Shown here: positions 7,304-7,797 of the stretch, piece by piece
Layout of the letters: each line of letters starts with the position of its first letter
Numbering within the stretch: the stretch's first letter is position 1
Assembly (NCBI GenBank): GCA_002171675.1
Contig: NHDX01000011.1
Location: 68,666-76,462, forward strand
DNA length: 7,797 bases
Reading direction: 5' to 3'
From: Chloroflexi bacterium TMED70
GTDB taxonomy: Bacteria > Chloroflexota > Dehalococcoidia > Lucifugimonadales > Lucifugimonadaceae
Notes under the pieces: model-generated
Databases searched by the model: none
What the model saw: the letters and a program-made list of their open reading frames with translations, nothing else
Told to the model about the DNA's origin: nothing
Position numbers and translations under genes: made by a program

Positions 7304-7726
7304 ATGGTAAATAATCAGGTAGAAACAGTAAATAAATTAATAGAGTTAGTAAATATTAGTGGTAATAGTATTACTAGTTCAAGAAGAAGAATAATAGCTG
7401 AAATTGCTAGACAAGAAGGTCTATTTACTTCAGAAGAACTTGCAAAAGCTCTACCTAATATAGGAAGAGCTACAGTATATAGAACATTAAGATTATTATA
7501 TGAAATTGGTACTATTTGTAGAATTAATATAGTTGATGAACATAGCTATTACGCCATATCTTTATCTGATCATCATCATCACACAGTTTGTAAAAAGTGC
7601 AATAAAATTGAAGAAATAAATCTAATTGGTTTTGAAAAAGACTTAAATCAATACGAGAAAAATATAAATGGTGAAATTCTTTCTCATAATCTAGAGATTT
7701 ATATCATTTGTGGTGAATGTGATTAA
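7304..7726 (+). CDS. Fur-family metal-responsive transcriptional regulator
   Basis: This 140-residue protein is a dimeric DNA-binding repressor of the Fur/Zur/PerR family. The winged-helix domain shows SRRRIIAEIA (26-35), TSEELAKAL (42-50) and the recognition helix GRATVYRTL (54-62). The dimerisation domain shows HHHH (90-93), the structural-zinc pairs Cys96/Cys99 (CKKC) and Cys136/Cys139 (CGEC), and His128 in SHNLEIY. The linker from TSEEL to TVYRTL is about four residues shorter than in E. coli Fur, and Leu40 stands where E. coli Fur has His33, a regulatory-metal ligand. The metal sensed (Fe, Zn, Mn or peroxide) therefore cannot be assigned, and I give no symbol. The ATG is nine bases after the rhomboid stop, in the same frame, without a visible Shine-Dalgarno; it is likely the last gene of the operon. 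Whether it controls the men genes is unknown. Confidence 0.92.
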   Translation: MVNNQVETVNKLIELVNISGNSITSSRRRIIAEIARQEGLFTSEELAKALPNIGRATVYRTLRLLYEIGTICRINIVDEHSYYAISLSDHHHHTVCKKCNKIEEINLIGFEKDLNQYEKNINGEILSHNLEIYIICGECD

Positions 7727-7728
7727 TT

Positions 7729-7797
7729 TTAAGAAAATATTAATTTTGAAATAGCTATTCCAGACTCTCCTTTAACTGCATAAAACATATAAACATT
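7729..7797 (-). CDS. C-terminal end of an unidentified gene on the opposite strand (partial)
   Basis: Read leftward from the window edge, one frame is open for 22 codons (NVYMFYAVKGESGIAISKLI, then FS) and ends at a TAA complementary to bases 7729-7731. No rightward frame in this tail has a start codon, and the rightward operon ends at 7726, so a convergent gene is the simplest reading. The fragment is too short for a family call and no motif is recognised. A chance open frame of this length is quite possible, hence the low confidence. Confidence 0.4.
   Translation of the reverse strand, partial: NVYMFYAVKGESGIAISKLIFS

Noticed and set aside
7722..7747. Imperfect inverted repeat around the junction after the Fur-family gene (attaatttt, aag, then aaaatattaat plus a few T), a possible terminator
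   Set aside because: The stem is A/T only, has a two-base bulge and competes with an equally weak neighbouring hairpin; this is expected by chance in DNA this AT-rich.
1..7797. tRNA, rRNA, CRISPR, insertion sequence or prophage signals
   Set aside because: None seen: coding sequence fills the window up to 7726, and no clustered repeats, terminal inverted repeats or transposase motifs were found on reading either strand.

Overview
The window is a strongly AT-rich bacterial segment (roughly a quarter to 30 % G+C by eye) made almost entirely of one tightly packed, rightward operon for menaquinone (vitamin K2) biosynthesis. Six consecutive genes are recognised from family motifs: menF (isochorismate synthase, cut off by the left edge), menD, menH, menB, menA and menE. 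They are followed, still in the same orientation and with almost no spacing, by a rhomboid-type intramembrane serine protease and a Fur-family metalloregulator. The last 69 bases hold the tail end of an unidentified gene on the opposite strand, which converges on the Fur-family gene with a 2-base gap.

The pathway reads: MenF turns chorismate into isochorismate. MenD adds the 2-oxoglutarate-derived unit to give SEPHCHC, and MenH eliminates pyruvate to give SHCHC. The next step, o-succinylbenzoate synthase (MenC), is not in the window. MenE activates o-succinylbenzoate with CoA, and MenB closes the second ring to give DHNA-CoA. A thioesterase step (also absent here) releases DHNA, and MenA prenylates it in the membrane. 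The final methylase (MenG/UbiE) is absent as well. The host therefore almost certainly uses menaquinone in respiration, but at least three genes of the pathway must lie elsewhere or upstream of base 1.

Gene junctions are extremely tight: menF/menD abut (0 nt), menD/menH overlap by 8, menH/menB overlap by 11, menB/menA are 3 apart, menA/menE 34 apart, menE/rhomboid overlap by 14 and rhomboid/fur are 9 apart. No stretch longer than 34 bases lies between the rightward genes, and no promoter, RNA gene, mobile element or CRISPR array is seen. Only menB has a clear Shine-Dalgarno sequence, so translation elsewhere probably depends on coupling or leaderless-like initiation.

The low G+C, minimal spacing and small genes suggest a streamlined, probably marine or otherwise oligotrophic, uncultured bacterium. 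The style of the Fur-family and rhomboid proteins reminds me of Chloroflexota (SAR202-like) relatives, but this is memory-based and weak; other low-G+C menaquinone users remain possible. Nothing here amounts to a previously undescribed system. The most interesting points are the attachment of a rhomboid protease and a metalloregulator to a men operon, the missing menC, and the in-frame single-stop junctions.
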